The notes below the pieces were generated by a model. It searched no databases and had not been told where the DNA came from. It worked only from the letters and a program-made list of their open reading frames with translations. This document shows positions 1-8,165 of a stretch of 12,344 bases of DNA, one piece after another (position 1 is the stretch's first letter; each line of letters starts with the position of its first letter). This DNA comes from an uncultured cyanobacterium (lineage in GTDB: Bacteria > Cyanobacteriota > Cyanobacteriia > Pseudanabaenales > Pseudanabaenaceae), in contig CAIJEA010000458.1 in NCBI GenBank assembly GCA_903819605.1, forward strand, positions 1 through 12,344, in the 5' to 3' direction. The position numbers were made by a program, and so were the translations under genes.

Positions 1-452
1 CGGAGTAAACCTGAAGCAATATTTTTCTTGAGCAGATCTAATGACTCATCAAGATCAGCCTGTAAATTTACAGAATGACTCCCATTCAAACTTTGATTTG
101 TTCCTAACGGAAATTCATTTCTTTTGAAAGTTAGGATAGGTAAAGTGTTATTCCCCTGTGTATCAAAGTCATTCTTGTTAGATTCTTTAATGCTTTGTCG
201 TTTATGACTTACTTCTGCTAATGTTTCTTGCGGTATTTCTGTGATAGGGCTTGAAGCAATATTTAGCTTTTCACAAACTAGATCGTAGGTACTTCGATCA
301 ACAATTTCGCCATTCAAAAAATTCTCGATTAATTGTAATGCAATACCAATTTCGCCCGCTAATTGCAAAGGAGTATATCCTCTAAGCGAGATTTCATCGT
401 TTGCTTTAATAAGAACGTCTGACGATGCTCTTAGCATTAATGCTGCAACCAT
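1..452 (-). CDS. Partial unrecognised protein with HTH-like N-terminus
   Basis: An uninterrupted reading frame of 150 codons runs from an ATG at 452 leftwards off the window edge, so only the N-terminus is present. A GAGGA motif lies 8 nt before the ATG, which supports this start; a second ATG lies five codons in. Residues about 9-65 resemble the short helix-turn-helix-like module found at the N-terminus of many cyanobacterial multidomain regulators (a stretch like RGYTPLQLAGEIGIAL, then IENFLNGEIVDRSTYDLVCE, compared with the family pattern 'rFlrGe-vdr-F-iC-aLgL'). After that comes a low-complexity polar linker rich in N, S, K and T, with nothing recognisable up to the edge. In that family the missing C-terminus is often a NACHT/NB-ARC ATPase, WD40 or similar effector, but nothing of that kind is visible here. 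That it is coding is fairly sure; the domain call is tentative. Confidence 0.6.
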   Translation of the reverse strand, partial: MVAALMLRASSDVLIKANDEISLRGYTPLQLAGEIGIALQLIENFLNGEIVDRSTYDLVCEKLNIASSPITEIPQETLAEVSHKRQSIKESNKNDFDTQGNNTLPILTFKRNEFPLGTNQSLNGSHSVNLQADLDESLDLLKKNIASGLL

Positions 453-747
453 ATCCTAATTCCTCGCATTTAAATAGGATGTCTCTTAGGGTAAAATCTA
501 TTGTTTGATTTAAATTTTGATATGAAAAGTAATTTTTCGAGTGATTTTTTGCTGATTCTAGCAAAATAGAATGAAAAAATAACATTCCTAAATCATTTGT
601 GATACTCAGTAGAAGCTTAGACTCTACTCAGCTAAATTATTAGCTATTAATATTATCAGCGACAATCTCATTTTTCAGTGAAGAGGAGCTTCACCTTTCT
701 AACCTCTGCAATTTTTTACTTTTTACTATTAAGAGAAATTTATCCAA
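453..747. other. AT-rich divergent intergenic region with small dyads
   Basis: This gap lies between the minus-strand HTH-like gene and the plus-strand kinase gene, so it should hold both promoters. No coding frame, RNA gene or close match to a consensus promoter was seen. Four small inverted repeats are present: TTTTGCT/AGCAAAA (547-553 and 560-566), AGTAGA/TCTACT (608-613 and 623-628), AGCTAA/TTAGCT (630-635 and 640-645) and GTGAAG/CTTCAC (678-683 and 689-694). None is followed by a T-run that would make a terminator. The hexamer ACTCAG also occurs twice close together (604-609 and 626-631). Any regulatory role is unproven. Confidence 0.45.
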
Positions 748-1452
748 GTGAGTTTATTGACATTAGCGATTGATGTGGGTGCAAGTGGTATCAAAGCGAT
801 CATATTGCAAGATGATGGTACGCCTACCTCAGCGCGATCGCATATCGCAACGCCCCATCCAGCTTTTCCCGAAATCATAATTTCGACATTGGTTGATTTG
901 ATCGCTAAACAGGGTGTACACAATCGTATTTCCATAGGATTTCCGAGTGTCGTCGAAAATGGGATAACAAGGGGCGCAATTAACTTGCATCCTGATTGGG
1001 ATGGTTTTCCATTGATGCAGGTATTACAGTCCAAACTAGGCAAGCCAATTCGGATTGCTAATGATGCTGATGTTCAGGGATGTGGGGCGATTTCGGGACA
1101 GGGCGTGGAGTTGGTCATTACTCTTGGTACTGGTTTCGGATCTTCGCTATTCCTCAATGGTAAGTTGCTACCAAATCTTGAGCTAGGGCAACATATTTTC
1201 TGCGATCGCGAAACCTACGAAGACCGACTGGGACAAGCTGCACTCGATCGCATTGGCATCGAAGTATGGCAATCAAGATTGCTAGGAGCGATCGCGTCAC
1301 TTTACAAACTATTTAACTACGATCGCCTTTACATTGGCGGTGGCAATGCCAGATTAATCACTATTGAGTTACCCGAAAATGTGACGATCATCTCCAATGA
1401 TTTGGGACTAATCGGGGGATTAGCATTATGGCGTTGTAGTGACGATTGCTAG
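748..1452 (+). CDS. ROK-family sugar kinase, polyphosphate glucokinase-like
   Basis: This 234-residue protein has the ROK/actin-like ATPase fold. The phosphate-binding DVGASGIK loop lies at residues 9-16, the ANDADVQG segment with the likely catalytic Asp at 104-111, LGTGFGSSLF at about 126-135, and the late IGGGNA glycine motif at about 196-201. The run from LGTGFGS through LLPNLELGQ is the signature of polyphosphate/ATP glucokinases (PpgK) rather than of NagC-type repressors: there is no DNA-binding domain and no Cys-rich zinc loop. Such enzymes phosphorylate glucose to glucose-6-phosphate in the cytosol, using polyphosphate and/or ATP. PpgK usually has ELGH where this protein has ELGQ followed by H, and the protein is slightly short for the family. 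The start is a GTG with only a weak AAGAG upstream; a TTG three codons in is an alternative. The fold is certain, the substrate is inferred. Confidence 0.85.
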   Translation: MSLLTLAIDVGASGIKAIILQDDGTPTSARSHIATPHPAFPEIIISTLVDLIAKQGVHNRISIGFPSVVENGITRGAINLHPDWDGFPLMQVLQSKLGKPIRIANDADVQGCGAISGQGVELVITLGTGFGSSLFLNGKLLPNLELGQHIFCDRETYEDRLGQAALDRIGIEVWQSRLLGAIASLYKLFNYDRLYIGGGNARLITIELPENVTIISNDLGLIGGLALWRCSDDC

Positions 1453-1482
1453 AACAGCGCAATAGGTAATCGCTTCTAGAGA

Positions 1483-2067
1483 CTAATTCCAGCCAAATAT
1501 AGCTCCAATTTCTAAAACAAAATTCGGTAAAACATTTTCTCCTGTCAGTGTTTTTGGCTTGTCCAAAATCTCAACGGGTTTTCCTTGCCGATAGATGGCA
1601 ACTCGTTTATGTTTCGGGTCGATCAGCCAAGCCAACAGACAACCGTTGTCCATATATTCCTCCATCTTGGCTTGTCCTTGTTTCCATGAATCACTCGGAG
1701 ACAAAAGCTCGATCAAGAATTCGGGACAAATGGGTAGAAAACCTTGTCGCTGATCGGGTGTAAGAGCTTCCCATTTTGCTAAAGAAACCCATGCAGCATC
1801 AGGTGAGCGATCGCTACCCTTCGGCAAACTAAAACCTGTTGAAGAGTCAAAGATTTTACCTGTCTTGGAGACTCTACTCCACAAATATAATTCACCATTT
1901 AAATCAGCATTAAAACTACCAGTCTCACCACCCGTCGGGGACATAACGATTAATTCTCCTTTAGCTGTACGTTCAAGTTTCATTTCAGGGTTTGCCGCAC
2001 AGATCTTGGCGAACTCTTCACGAGTTAGGGTTATAACTGAACTGAGATCGATGGTTTGAAAGTTCAT
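1483..2067 (-). CDS. Uma2-family (DUF820) putative restriction-endonuclease-fold protein
   Basis: This 194-residue protein is the usual length for the Uma2/DUF820 family, which is heavily expanded in cyanobacteria and has a PD-(D/E)XK nuclease fold. The motifs appear in order: an N-terminal LTREEFAKICAANPEMKLE segment, the GELIVMSPTGGETG strand-turn, SPDAAW carrying the active-site Asp, FLIELLSPSD carrying the Glu, then KMEEYMDNG with the conserved Lys and Tyr, and AWLIDPKHKRVAIYR. The putative catalytic D, E and K are all present, so it is not obviously degenerate. The natural substrate of these proteins is unknown. The ATG at 2067 lacks a clear Shine-Dalgarno sequence. It lies 46 nt downstream of the Rsh gene on the same strand and may be read through from it, and it ends 30 nt from the convergent kinase gene. 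There is no adjacent methyltransferase or partner gene to suggest a restriction system. Confidence 0.88.
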   Translation of the reverse strand: MNFQTIDLSSVITLTREEFAKICAANPEMKLERTAKGELIVMSPTGGETGSFNADLNGELYLWSRVSKTGKIFDSSTGFSLPKGSDRSPDAAWVSLAKWEALTPDQRQGFLPICPEFLIELLSPSDSWKQGQAKMEEYMDNGCLLAWLIDPKHKRVAIYRQGKPVEILDKPKTLTGENVLPNFVLEIGAIFGWN

Positions 2068-2113
2068 GAGTTTAGTTCATGTCATGAGATGAGATTAGCG
2101 AGCAAAGTGATAC

Positions 2114-4387
2114 TTACTCAGAAACAAATCGGCTGACGGAGAGAGTGTCACACATTTTATTGATTTGACTACAAACCCGATCGAATTGACTGCGATCGCT
2201 AATATCAATGCTCAGATCGATAATTGCTGCCTTGCCTTTCTTGGTCTGAACATTAGCACGACGCACATTAATTTTGTTGTCCGATAAACGAGTCAAAATA
2301 TCGCGCAGCACACCGACTCGATCGATCGTTTCTACCCGAATATCGATCGGATAAGTCAATACCTGATCGTTGTCTTTGCGTTGGTTCCAACCCACATGGA
2401 GGAGACGATCGCTAGGAATATTCGCTAAATTAGCACAATCGTTGCGATGAATAGTAATGCCACGACTGCTACCCAAAGCAACAACTCCCGTAATCGGTTC
2501 TCCTGGTAAAGGAGCGCAACAACCTGCGATCGAATAAACCATACCCTCAAGTCCTAAAATTGGCGATTTAGAGCTATTAGTCTGGTTAGGTTCTTGGCGT
2601 GCTTCAAACTTTTGGGGATTGAAATATCGATCGTTGTGATGATTTTCACGGAGTTTATTGACTACAGCATTGACAGAGGTTTCGCCATAACCAATGCCTG
2701 CGATCAGATCGTCAACATTGTGATAATTACATCGCTCGGCTAGTTTTTGCATCTGGTCGGATTTTAGCAATGCTTCCAAGCCATTTTTGCCCAATTCTCG
2801 CTCTAAGGCACTCCGCCCTAGCGCGAGATTTTCATCACGACGCGATCGCTTAAACCATTGACGAATCCTCGCTTTTGCCGAATTTGTAGCAACAAAATTA
2901 ATCCAGTCAGTACTAGGATGCGCGTTATTCTGCGTCAGGATAGTGACAATATCGCCATGTTTGAGTGGTCGCTGCAAAGGAACCATTACACTATTTACCA
3001 ATGCCCCAGAACAGTGATTGCCAACTTCAGTATGGACACGATAGGCAAAATCTACAGGTGTAGCTCCGCGTGGGAGGCAATACACGTCTCCCTTTGGACT
3101 AAAGACATATACTTCGCTATCAAATAAATCTTCTTTGACACTATCTAAATATTCTTGAGGATCTTTGAGATCGCGCTGCCATTCGACTAACTGGCGCAGC
3201 CAAGTAAACTTTTGATCGTCCCCCTTGAGTGGCTTGCTCGTAGAGTCACTCTCTTTATATTTCCAATGCGCCGCGATGCCATAGTCAGCAATATGGTGCA
3301 TTTCCCAAGTGCGGATTTGTACCTCAACAGGTTGTCCCTTCGGACCAATCACTGCGGTATGTAGAGATTGATATCGGTTTGGCTTTGGCAATCCAATGTA
3401 GTCTTTAAAGCGTCCAGGAATCGGACAGAAGTGATCGTGGACAACGGCAAGAACTCGATAGCACTCCTCTTTAGTGTTGACAATTACTCTTACTGCTTGA
3501 ATATCGTAAATCTCGTTGTATTGTTTCTTTTGGCGTTCCATCTTGCGGTAGATGCCATACAGATGTTTCGGTCTGCCACTAATCTCAAAATCGTCCATTT
3601 CCATCGCGATCATGCGATCGCCTAACACCCGTGTCACTTCTACCAACTGTTCTTGTCGGCTCTCGCGAGTTTCTGTAACCAGAGACTCCATCATCTGATA
3701 CTGCTCTGGCTCAATATACTTAAAGGCGATATCTTCGAGTTCCCACTTGATTTGCCCCAAACCCAAACGGTTCGCTAAAGGTGCAAAAATCTCCCTTGTT
3801 TCTCTGGAAATTAGTACTTGTTTTTCAGGGCGTAGATGTTCTAGAGTTCGCATATTATGCAAGCGATCGGCCAGCTTTACGATAATTACGCGAATATCCT
3901 GTGCCATCGCCAAGAACATACGGCGAAAATTTTCAGCTTGGCTTTCAGTTTTACTCTCAAAACTCAGTTTCGATAATTTGGTTACTCCCTCCACCAATTG
4001 TCGAACTTCTTTGCCAAACTTTTCTTCAATTTGATCGCAGGAAACCTCTGTATCCTCTACCACATCATGTAAAAAACCTGCGGCAATCATAGCATTGCTG
4101 CCACCTAAATCTTTCAAAATTGTAGCAACCGAAATCGGATGCAATATATAAGGCTCCCCAGAAGCCCTGCATTGCCCATCATGCAGACGATAAGCAAAAT
4201 CTAAAGCGCGACAAACCACATCCTCATTGTCTAAACATTCCCCTCTCTGTGATTTCTCCCAACAACATCTCAACCAGTCAGGAATCCACGCATCTACTAC
4301 GGCATCACATTCCCACGCCTTTTCATAATCTAGAGACTGTCCTAGACGTTCTACTGGAGCTTCAGCTAATAATGTCGTCGGAGTCAT
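2114..4387 (-). CDS. spoT: Bifunctional (p)ppGpp synthetase/hydrolase (Rsh, RelA/SpoT family)
   Basis: This cytosolic enzyme makes (p)ppGpp from ATP plus GDP or GTP, and hydrolyses it, controlling the stringent response. From the ATG at 4387 it has 757 residues, full length for the family. Domains in order: an HD hydrolase domain with FLHDVVEDTE (HD and ED metal/catalytic residues at about 107-112); the synthetase domain with RFKD at 326-329, YQSLHT and EVQIRT; a TGS domain at about 421-484; a helical/zinc-finger-like part with GCCAPLPGE (Cys623 and Cys624) and IHRNDC; and a C-terminal ACT domain at about 680-756. The RFKD signature is that of bifunctional Rsh enzymes rather than the EXDD of monofunctional RelA, and the HDxxED motif is intact, so both activities are expected. 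The frame stays open six codons further to a TTG at 4405, but only the ATG has a Shine-Dalgarno sequence. A TTGACA box lies on the minus strand at 4452-4447, without a convincing -10. Confidence 0.96.
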   Translation of the reverse strand: MTPTTLLAEAPVERLGQSLDYEKAWECDAVVDAWIPDWLRCCWEKSQRGECLDNEDVVCRALDFAYRLHDGQCRASGEPYILHPISVATILKDLGGSNAMIAAGFLHDVVEDTEVSCDQIEEKFGKEVRQLVEGVTKLSKLSFESKTESQAENFRRMFLAMAQDIRVIIVKLADRLHNMRTLEHLRPEKQVLISRETREIFAPLANRLGLGQIKWELEDIAFKYIEPEQYQMMESLVTETRESRQEQLVEVTRVLGDRMIAMEMDDFEISGRPKHLYGIYRKMERQKKQYNEIYDIQAVRVIVNTKEECYRVLAVVHDHFCPIPGRFKDYIGLPKPNRYQSLHTAVIGPKGQPVEVQIRTWEMHHIADYGIAAHWKYKESDSTSKPLKGDDQKFTWLRQLVEWQRDLKDPQEYLDSVKEDLFDSEVYVFSPKGDVYCLPRGATPVDFAYRVHTEVGNHCSGALVNSVMVPLQRPLKHGDIVTILTQNNAHPSTDWINFVATNSAKARIRQWFKRSRRDENLALGRSALERELGKNGLEALLKSDQMQKLAERCNYHNVDDLIAGIGYGETSVNAVVNKLRENHHNDRYFNPQKFEARQEPNQTNSSKSPILGLEGMVYSIAGCCAPLPGEPITGVVALGSSRGITIHRNDCANLANIPSDRLLHVGWNQRKDNDQVLTYPIDIRVETIDRVGVLRDILTRLSDNKINVRRANVQTKKGKAAIIDLSIDISDRSQFDRVCSQINKMCDTLSVSRFVSE

Positions 4388-4396
4388 AGGTTTTCG

Positions 4397-4400
4397 CCTT
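4397..4400 (-). promoter_or_regulatory. Ribosome binding site deciding the Rsh gene start
   Basis: On the minus strand AAGG lies 9 nt before the ATG at 4387. No purine-rich box precedes the in-frame TTG at 4405, so the ATG is preferred and the six extra N-terminal residues are dropped. Confidence 0.55.
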
Positions 4401-4476
4401 AGCAAAGATATTTATTAAGATTTCGATAAACTTATCTTAAACTTTATGTCAAATATGTTGTTTTGTCTTCATATTT

Positions 4477-4500
4477 ACAGCAAAAAACAAACTTTGCTGT
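4477..4500. repeat. 8-bp inverted repeat upstream of the Rsh gene
   Basis: ACAGCAAA (4477-4484) and TTTGCTGT (4493-4500) form a perfect dyad with an 8-nt spacer. It lies between the end of the RsbW-like gene and the start of the Rsh gene, both minus strand. There is no T-run on either side, so it is a poor terminator; it could be an operator or a weak hairpin in the Rsh leader. Its role is not known. Confidence 0.4.
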
Positions 4501-4544
4501 AGACCTTATGACAATTTAAATAGTGACAATCTAAATGTTTAATT

Positions 4545-4982
4545 TCAAATAATCATTGGTTTACTTGTTCGATCGATCCTTTTGCATAAGGTCAAGCGAT
4601 GGGTGTTACTATCCCAATGTACATGCTCAAAAATCTTACGTAGTATATAGAATCCCCTCCCGCACTCCAAGTCATGGCATGGAGTTGGTTCATCTTTTGA
4701 CCGATCGGAGGATTGGTGTTCATTCCCCTGATCGCTAATAATCCACCAATACATATGTGAAACTATCGAAAATTTGACAGTGATCTGTTTACATGGATCA
4801 AGAGAATTTCCATGTTTTACGGCATTAACCAATGCCTCTTGCAAACCTAGCCTTAACTCTGGCTGCCATTCTGACGGTACTTCGTCTAGCAACAGGTCTA
4901 GTACTGGAGCAAGATAGAGGGTTGAAGTAAAACTGAGATTACTCCACTTTCGTCCTACTGGACGTACAGGTGTCACAATCAC
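4545..4982 (-). CDS. RsbW-like ATP-binding protein (anti-sigma factor / HATPase_c_2)
   Basis: This 145-residue single-domain protein has the GHKL ATPase fold of RsbW/SpoIIAB serine kinases. The N-box EALVNAVKHGN is at residues 49-59 (Glu49, Asn53, His57), the G1 region SDQGNE at 83-88, and the G2 region CGRGFYILRKIFEHV at 107-121. In this family such proteins bind ATP and either hold a sigma factor inactive or phosphorylate a STAS-domain anti-antagonist in a partner-switching pathway; no such partner is encoded in this window. The G1 box is DQGNE rather than the textbook DxGxG, a common variation in cyanobacterial homologues. The GTG start at 4982 has AGGAG 10 nt upstream; a GTG two codons later has GGGAG at 5 nt and is equally possible. 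It lies 157 nt upstream of the Rsh gene in the same direction, so a link to stress or starvation signalling is possible but unproven. Confidence 0.85.
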   Translation of the reverse strand: MIVTPVRPVGRKWSNLSFTSTLYLAPVLDLLLDEVPSEWQPELRLGLQEALVNAVKHGNSLDPCKQITVKFSIVSHMYWWIISDQGNEHQSSDRSKDEPTPCHDLECGRGFYILRKIFEHVHWDSNTHRLTLCKRIDRTSKPMII

Positions 4983-5149
4983 TCCCTTTTAGCTCCTCTA
5001 AATAACTGCTGTAGCCTGCATTAGAATTAGTTGAAAGGTAAAGCCGAGAGCTATACATCCAACTAACATTGCAATGGAATCAATTAAATTCACGATCGCA
5101 ATACAATATATCTATTAATATTCTAGCGAAAAAATCTTTCTAAAGAAGT

Positions 5150-6979
5150 ATGACCTTTACTCAACGAAGAAACTCACCTTTTAATCCTACCGAAAACACG
5201 CGCACGATGGGCAAGGGGATCAGGGCAGCAGTTTTATTTTTGTTGGGGGTATTAGTGCTGATAGGGATTCTAGGTGGGCGACTTTTTTATTTGCAATTAA
5301 TTGAAGGCGATCGCAATCAACAACTTGCCGAAAATAATCGGATCAGATTAATTGCTAAACCACCTGAAAGAGGTCGGCTTTTCGATCGAAAAGGTAATAT
5401 TTTTGCGTCAAGTCGATTGGCACATGTAGTTTATCTATGGCCGATCGCTCAACCCAAGGACAAATGGCAGCCAACTATTAATCGTTTAGCCGAACTAATG
5501 GGCGTTTCTGCTCAAACTATTACCGATAAGCTTGAGCAGGAGGGCTATAACTCACCCAATCTAGTACGTGTCTCCACGGCAATTAGCCCCAAGCTCGTGA
5601 CCATACTTTCTGAGCATAGCCTCGAATTAACAGGTGTCAAGGTAGAACCTGAAGCAGTTCGCTATTATCCCAACGGCGATGTCGCAGCCCATTTGCTTGG
5701 CTATACAGGTGAATTAACCGCCGAAGAATTACCTAAACTACGTGAAAAAGGTTATAGACCTGGAGATGTAATTGGTAAAGTAGGTGTGGAATATGCTTTT
5801 GAGGATATGCTCCGTGGTGAATGGGGTGGGCAACAGGTAGAAGTTGATGCCTTTGGCAAAGTATTACGTGTTTTAGGTCAAAAGCCACCGAAGGCAGGTA
5901 ATACTGTCAAACTAACAATCGACCTAGATTTAGAAAAGGCGGTTGAAAAGATTTTAGGTGAGCAGCAAGGTGGACTTGTGGCGATGAATCCTAATAATGG
6001 TGAAATATTAGCAATGGTGAGTCATCCCGCCTTTGATCCAAACCTATTTTCAGGCAGGATTTCTGAGTCAACATGGAAACGCTTACAAGAAAAAGACCAT
6101 CCTTTTGTTAATCGCGTTCTACAGGTATATCCGCCCGCTAGTACATTTAAAGTTGTGACCATGACCGCCGCTCTAGAAAGTAAGGCATTTACACCTAACG
6201 ATGTGCTCGCTACCTATCCATATCTTGATGTAGGTGGGTTCCAATTTTGGGATCATAATCTGGCTGGATTTGGCACTATAGGTTTCTCTGAAGCAATGGC
6301 ATACAGTAGTAATACCTTCTTCGGACAAGTTGGAATGCGTGTAGGTGAAAGAACTTTAGCTGAGTGGGCTCGTAAATATGGCTATGGTGATTATTCGGGA
6401 ATCGAAATCAAAGAGGAAGAAAGCAAAGGCACTGTTCCCGATCCAGAATGGAAGCAGAAAGTTGTGGGAGAGCCTTGGTATGTTGGCAACACACTCAATA
6501 TGTCTATTGGTCAAGGTGATGTACAAGCTAATCTCTTACAGGTTTCGATGATGATATCCAGTGTTGCCAATGGTGGATTTAAGATCAGACCGCATTTGCT
6601 CTTAGAAGACAGCGATGCAAAGGAATGGCGACAACCTTTAAATATATCTCCAACTACTTTAGATGCCCTTCAGAAAGCTTTAAGATCTGTTTTTGATTTT
6701 GGTACTGCCTCGGCGCTAAATTCGACAGAGATAAAAATGGCGGGTAAGTCTGGTACTGCCCAAGATCCGCCCCGTCTTAACCATGCATGGTTTACTATGT
6801 ATGCACCCTTTGAAAAGCCTGAGATTGTGGTAACGGTGTTTGCTGAAAATGCTGGTGGTGGTGGTGGTAGCGCAGTCGCTGCACCTTTAGCAGTTCAAAC
6901 TGTTGAAGCTTACATGCAAATTAAAAAACAACCCAATTCACCAAATAATCCGCCAGTTCCTACGGCAATTCAAAACTAA
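5150..6979 (+). CDS. mrdA: Penicillin-binding protein 2 (peptidoglycan D,D-transpeptidase)
   Basis: This 609-residue class B PBP cross-links peptidoglycan during cell elongation, normally with RodA and MreBCD at the inner membrane. A short cytoplasmic tail is followed by one membrane anchor at about residues 24-47, then the PBP dimerisation/pedestal domain (ERGRLFDRKGNIFA onward) and the transpeptidase domain. All three active-site motifs are present: S331-T-F-K334 (nucleophile), S386-S-N388 and K533-S-G-T536. A Gly-rich stretch (AGGGGGSA) follows near the end, as in other PBP2 proteins, and the protein ends in a Pro/Asn-rich tail. Length is normal. The ATG at 5150 is preceded by AAGAAG at very short spacing, and the protein begins in the expected place before the membrane anchor. 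The gene diverges from the RsbW-like gene across 167 nt. No rod-shape partner gene lies beside it here. Confidence 0.95.
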   Translation: MTFTQRRNSPFNPTENTRTMGKGIRAAVLFLLGVLVLIGILGGRLFYLQLIEGDRNQQLAENNRIRLIAKPPERGRLFDRKGNIFASSRLAHVVYLWPIAQPKDKWQPTINRLAELMGVSAQTITDKLEQEGYNSPNLVRVSTAISPKLVTILSEHSLELTGVKVEPEAVRYYPNGDVAAHLLGYTGELTAEELPKLREKGYRPGDVIGKVGVEYAFEDMLRGEWGGQQVEVDAFGKVLRVLGQKPPKAGNTVKLTIDLDLEKAVEKILGEQQGGLVAMNPNNGEILAMVSHPAFDPNLFSGRISESTWKRLQEKDHPFVNRVLQVYPPASTFKVVTMTAALESKAFTPNDVLATYPYLDVGGFQFWDHNLAGFGTIGFSEAMAYSSNTFFGQVGMRVGERTLAEWARKYGYGDYSGIEIKEEESKGTVPDPEWKQKVVGEPWYVGNTLNMSIGQGDVQANLLQVSMMISSVANGGFKIRPHLLLEDSDAKEWRQPLNISPTTLDALQKALRSVFDFGTASALNSTEIKMAGKSGTAQDPPRLNHAWFTMYAPFEKPEIVVTVFAENAGGGGGSAVAAPLAVQTVEAYMQIKKQPNSPNNPPVPTAIQN

Positions 6980-7042
6980 GGCTTCGATTCGATTTAGCCA
7001 ACGTGGGTTTCAATATAGCTATAGCCAAGTAAGTTAAGACAT

Positions 7043-7095
7043 AAAAACCAGAATAGAGTTGCGATGCTACGCATCACAACTCTATTCTGGTTTTT
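7043..7095 (+). terminator. Long perfect hairpin ending in a T-run, probable mrdA terminator; member of a 43-nt palindrome family
   Basis: The arms 7043-7061 and 7077-7095 are a perfect 19-bp inverted repeat, continued by a C/A mismatch and five more pairs (GATGC/GCATC) around the 3-nt loop TAC. The right arm ends in TTTTT, 60-115 nt after the mrdA stop codon, fitting an intrinsic terminator on the plus strand. The core 7048-7090 resembles the palindrome at 8364-8406 in sequence, length and loop size, so it may primarily be a dispersed repeat that also terminates transcription. Confidence 0.75.
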
Positions 7096-7123
7096 GCTAG
7101 TGTAATCAAATCCTTAGTTTTTT

Positions 7124-7156
7124 AAACAAAAAGGTCACAAAACGACCTTTTTGTTT
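7124..7156. terminator. Bidirectional terminator between mrdA and ilvC
   Basis: AAACAAAAAGGTC (7124-7136) and GACCTTTTTGTTT (7144-7156) form a perfect 13-bp stem with a 7-nt loop. T-rich sequence follows on both strands (GATTTTTTT on the plus strand), so it can stop transcripts from both convergent genes. The right arm overlaps the ilvC stop codon at 7155-7157. Confidence 0.75.
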
Positions 7157-8150
7157 AGATTTTTTTGAGCCAGCTAAACATAGCGCGGAGATCTTTACCG
7201 ACTGACTCGATTTGATGCTCTGCTTCTTGACGACGCATTGCAGTGAATCCAGGCTTGCCAGCTTGATTTTCGAGGACAAATTCACGAGCGAATTGACCAG
7301 ACTGAATTTCCGAAAGAATTTTCTTCATTTCGACTTTAGTCTGCTCGTTAACTACGCGAGGTCCACGGGTGTAATCACCGTATTCTGCTGTGTTCGAGAT
7401 GCTATAGCGCATATTAGACATGCCGCCTTCAACTACTAAGTCAACGATTAGTTTGACTTCGTGTAGACACTCGAAATACGCAAGTTCAGGTTGGTAGCCA
7501 GCTTCAACGAGAGTTTCAAAACCAGCCTTGATCAAGGCACACAAGCCGCCGCAAAGTACTGCTTGTTCACCGAAGAGATCGGTTTCGGTTTCTTCGCGGA
7601 AAGTAGTTTCGAGAACGCCTCCACGTGTGCCGCCAATACCCTTGGCATATGCCATTGCGCGATCGCGTGCATGTCCAGTTGCATCTTGGTAAACAGCGAA
7701 TAATGCAGGAACGCCCTGTCCTTGAGTATAGGTGCGACGTACCAAGTGTCCCGGTCCCTTAGGTGCGACCATGATTACATCGACATCCGCAGGAGGCACA
7801 ATTTGAGCGAAGTGAATATTAAAGCCATGGGCAAAGGCTAAAGTATCGCCAGCCTTCAAATTTGGCGCAATTTCGGTAGCATAAATTGCTTTTTGAGTTT
7901 CATCAGGCAATAAAATCATAATTAGGTCAGCAGCAGCCGATGCATCGGCAACTGTCTTTACAGTTAGACCTTCAGATTCTGCTTTTTGCCATGAGGGACT
8001 GCCTTGATATAACCCCACGATGACATTCACGCCGCTTTCTTTGAGGTTAAGTGCATGGGCGTGACCCTGTGAACCGTAGCCGATAATTGCGACCGTTTTA
8101 CCTGCTAGAAATTCAAGATTTGCGTCCGTGTCGTAGTACATCCGAGCCAT
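7155..8150 (-). CDS. ilvC: Ketol-acid reductoisomerase, class I
   Basis: IlvC catalyses the Mg-dependent isomerisation and NADPH reduction of acetolactate or acetohydroxybutyrate, the second common step of valine, isoleucine and leucine synthesis. From the ATG at 8150 the protein has 331 residues, the normal length for the short class I enzyme. It opens with MARMYYDTDANL, as other cyanobacterial IlvC proteins do. The GYGSQGHA dinucleotide-binding loop is at 24-31, PKGPGHLVRRTY lies in the middle, and DLFGEQAVLCGG starts the knotted helical domain with its acidic metal ligands. A GGAG box lies 11 nt before the ATG. The frame stays open another 24 codons to a TTG at 8222, but that extension matches nothing in the family and is most likely leader. 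No acetolactate synthase gene is nearby. Confidence 0.97.
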   Translation of the reverse strand: MARMYYDTDANLEFLAGKTVAIIGYGSQGHAHALNLKESGVNVIVGLYQGSPSWQKAESEGLTVKTVADASAAADLIMILLPDETQKAIYATEIAPNLKAGDTLAFAHGFNIHFAQIVPPADVDVIMVAPKGPGHLVRRTYTQGQGVPALFAVYQDATGHARDRAMAYAKGIGGTRGGVLETTFREETETDLFGEQAVLCGGLCALIKAGFETLVEAGYQPELAYFECLHEVKLIVDLVVEGGMSNMRYSISNTAEYGDYTRGPRVVNEQTKVEMKKILSEIQSGQFAREFVLENQAGKPGFTAMRRQEAEHQIESVGKDLRAMFSWLKKI

Positions 8151-8161
8151 AGTGTGGTTAT

Positions 8162-8165
8162 CTCC
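8162..8165 (-). promoter_or_regulatory. Ribosome binding site supporting the short ilvC start
   Basis: GGAG on the minus strand, 11 nt before the ATG at 8150. The longer in-frame TTG at 8222 has no such box, so the 331-residue protein is preferred. Confidence 0.5.

Noticed and set aside
729..1043. Minus-strand open frame overlapping the ROK kinase
   Set aside because: Shadow of the kinase gene, whose conserved motifs explain the sequence; no recognisable product.
1483..2067. Uma2 gene as part of a restriction-modification or toxin-antitoxin system
   Set aside because: No methyltransferase, antitoxin or other partner gene adjoins it, and Uma2 genes in cyanobacteria are usually solitary and multicopy.
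2858..3127. Small plus-strand open frames inside the Rsh gene (also at 3368-3625 and 3747-4034)
   Set aside because: Antisense shadows of a strongly conserved gene, with no ribosome binding site or family resemblance.
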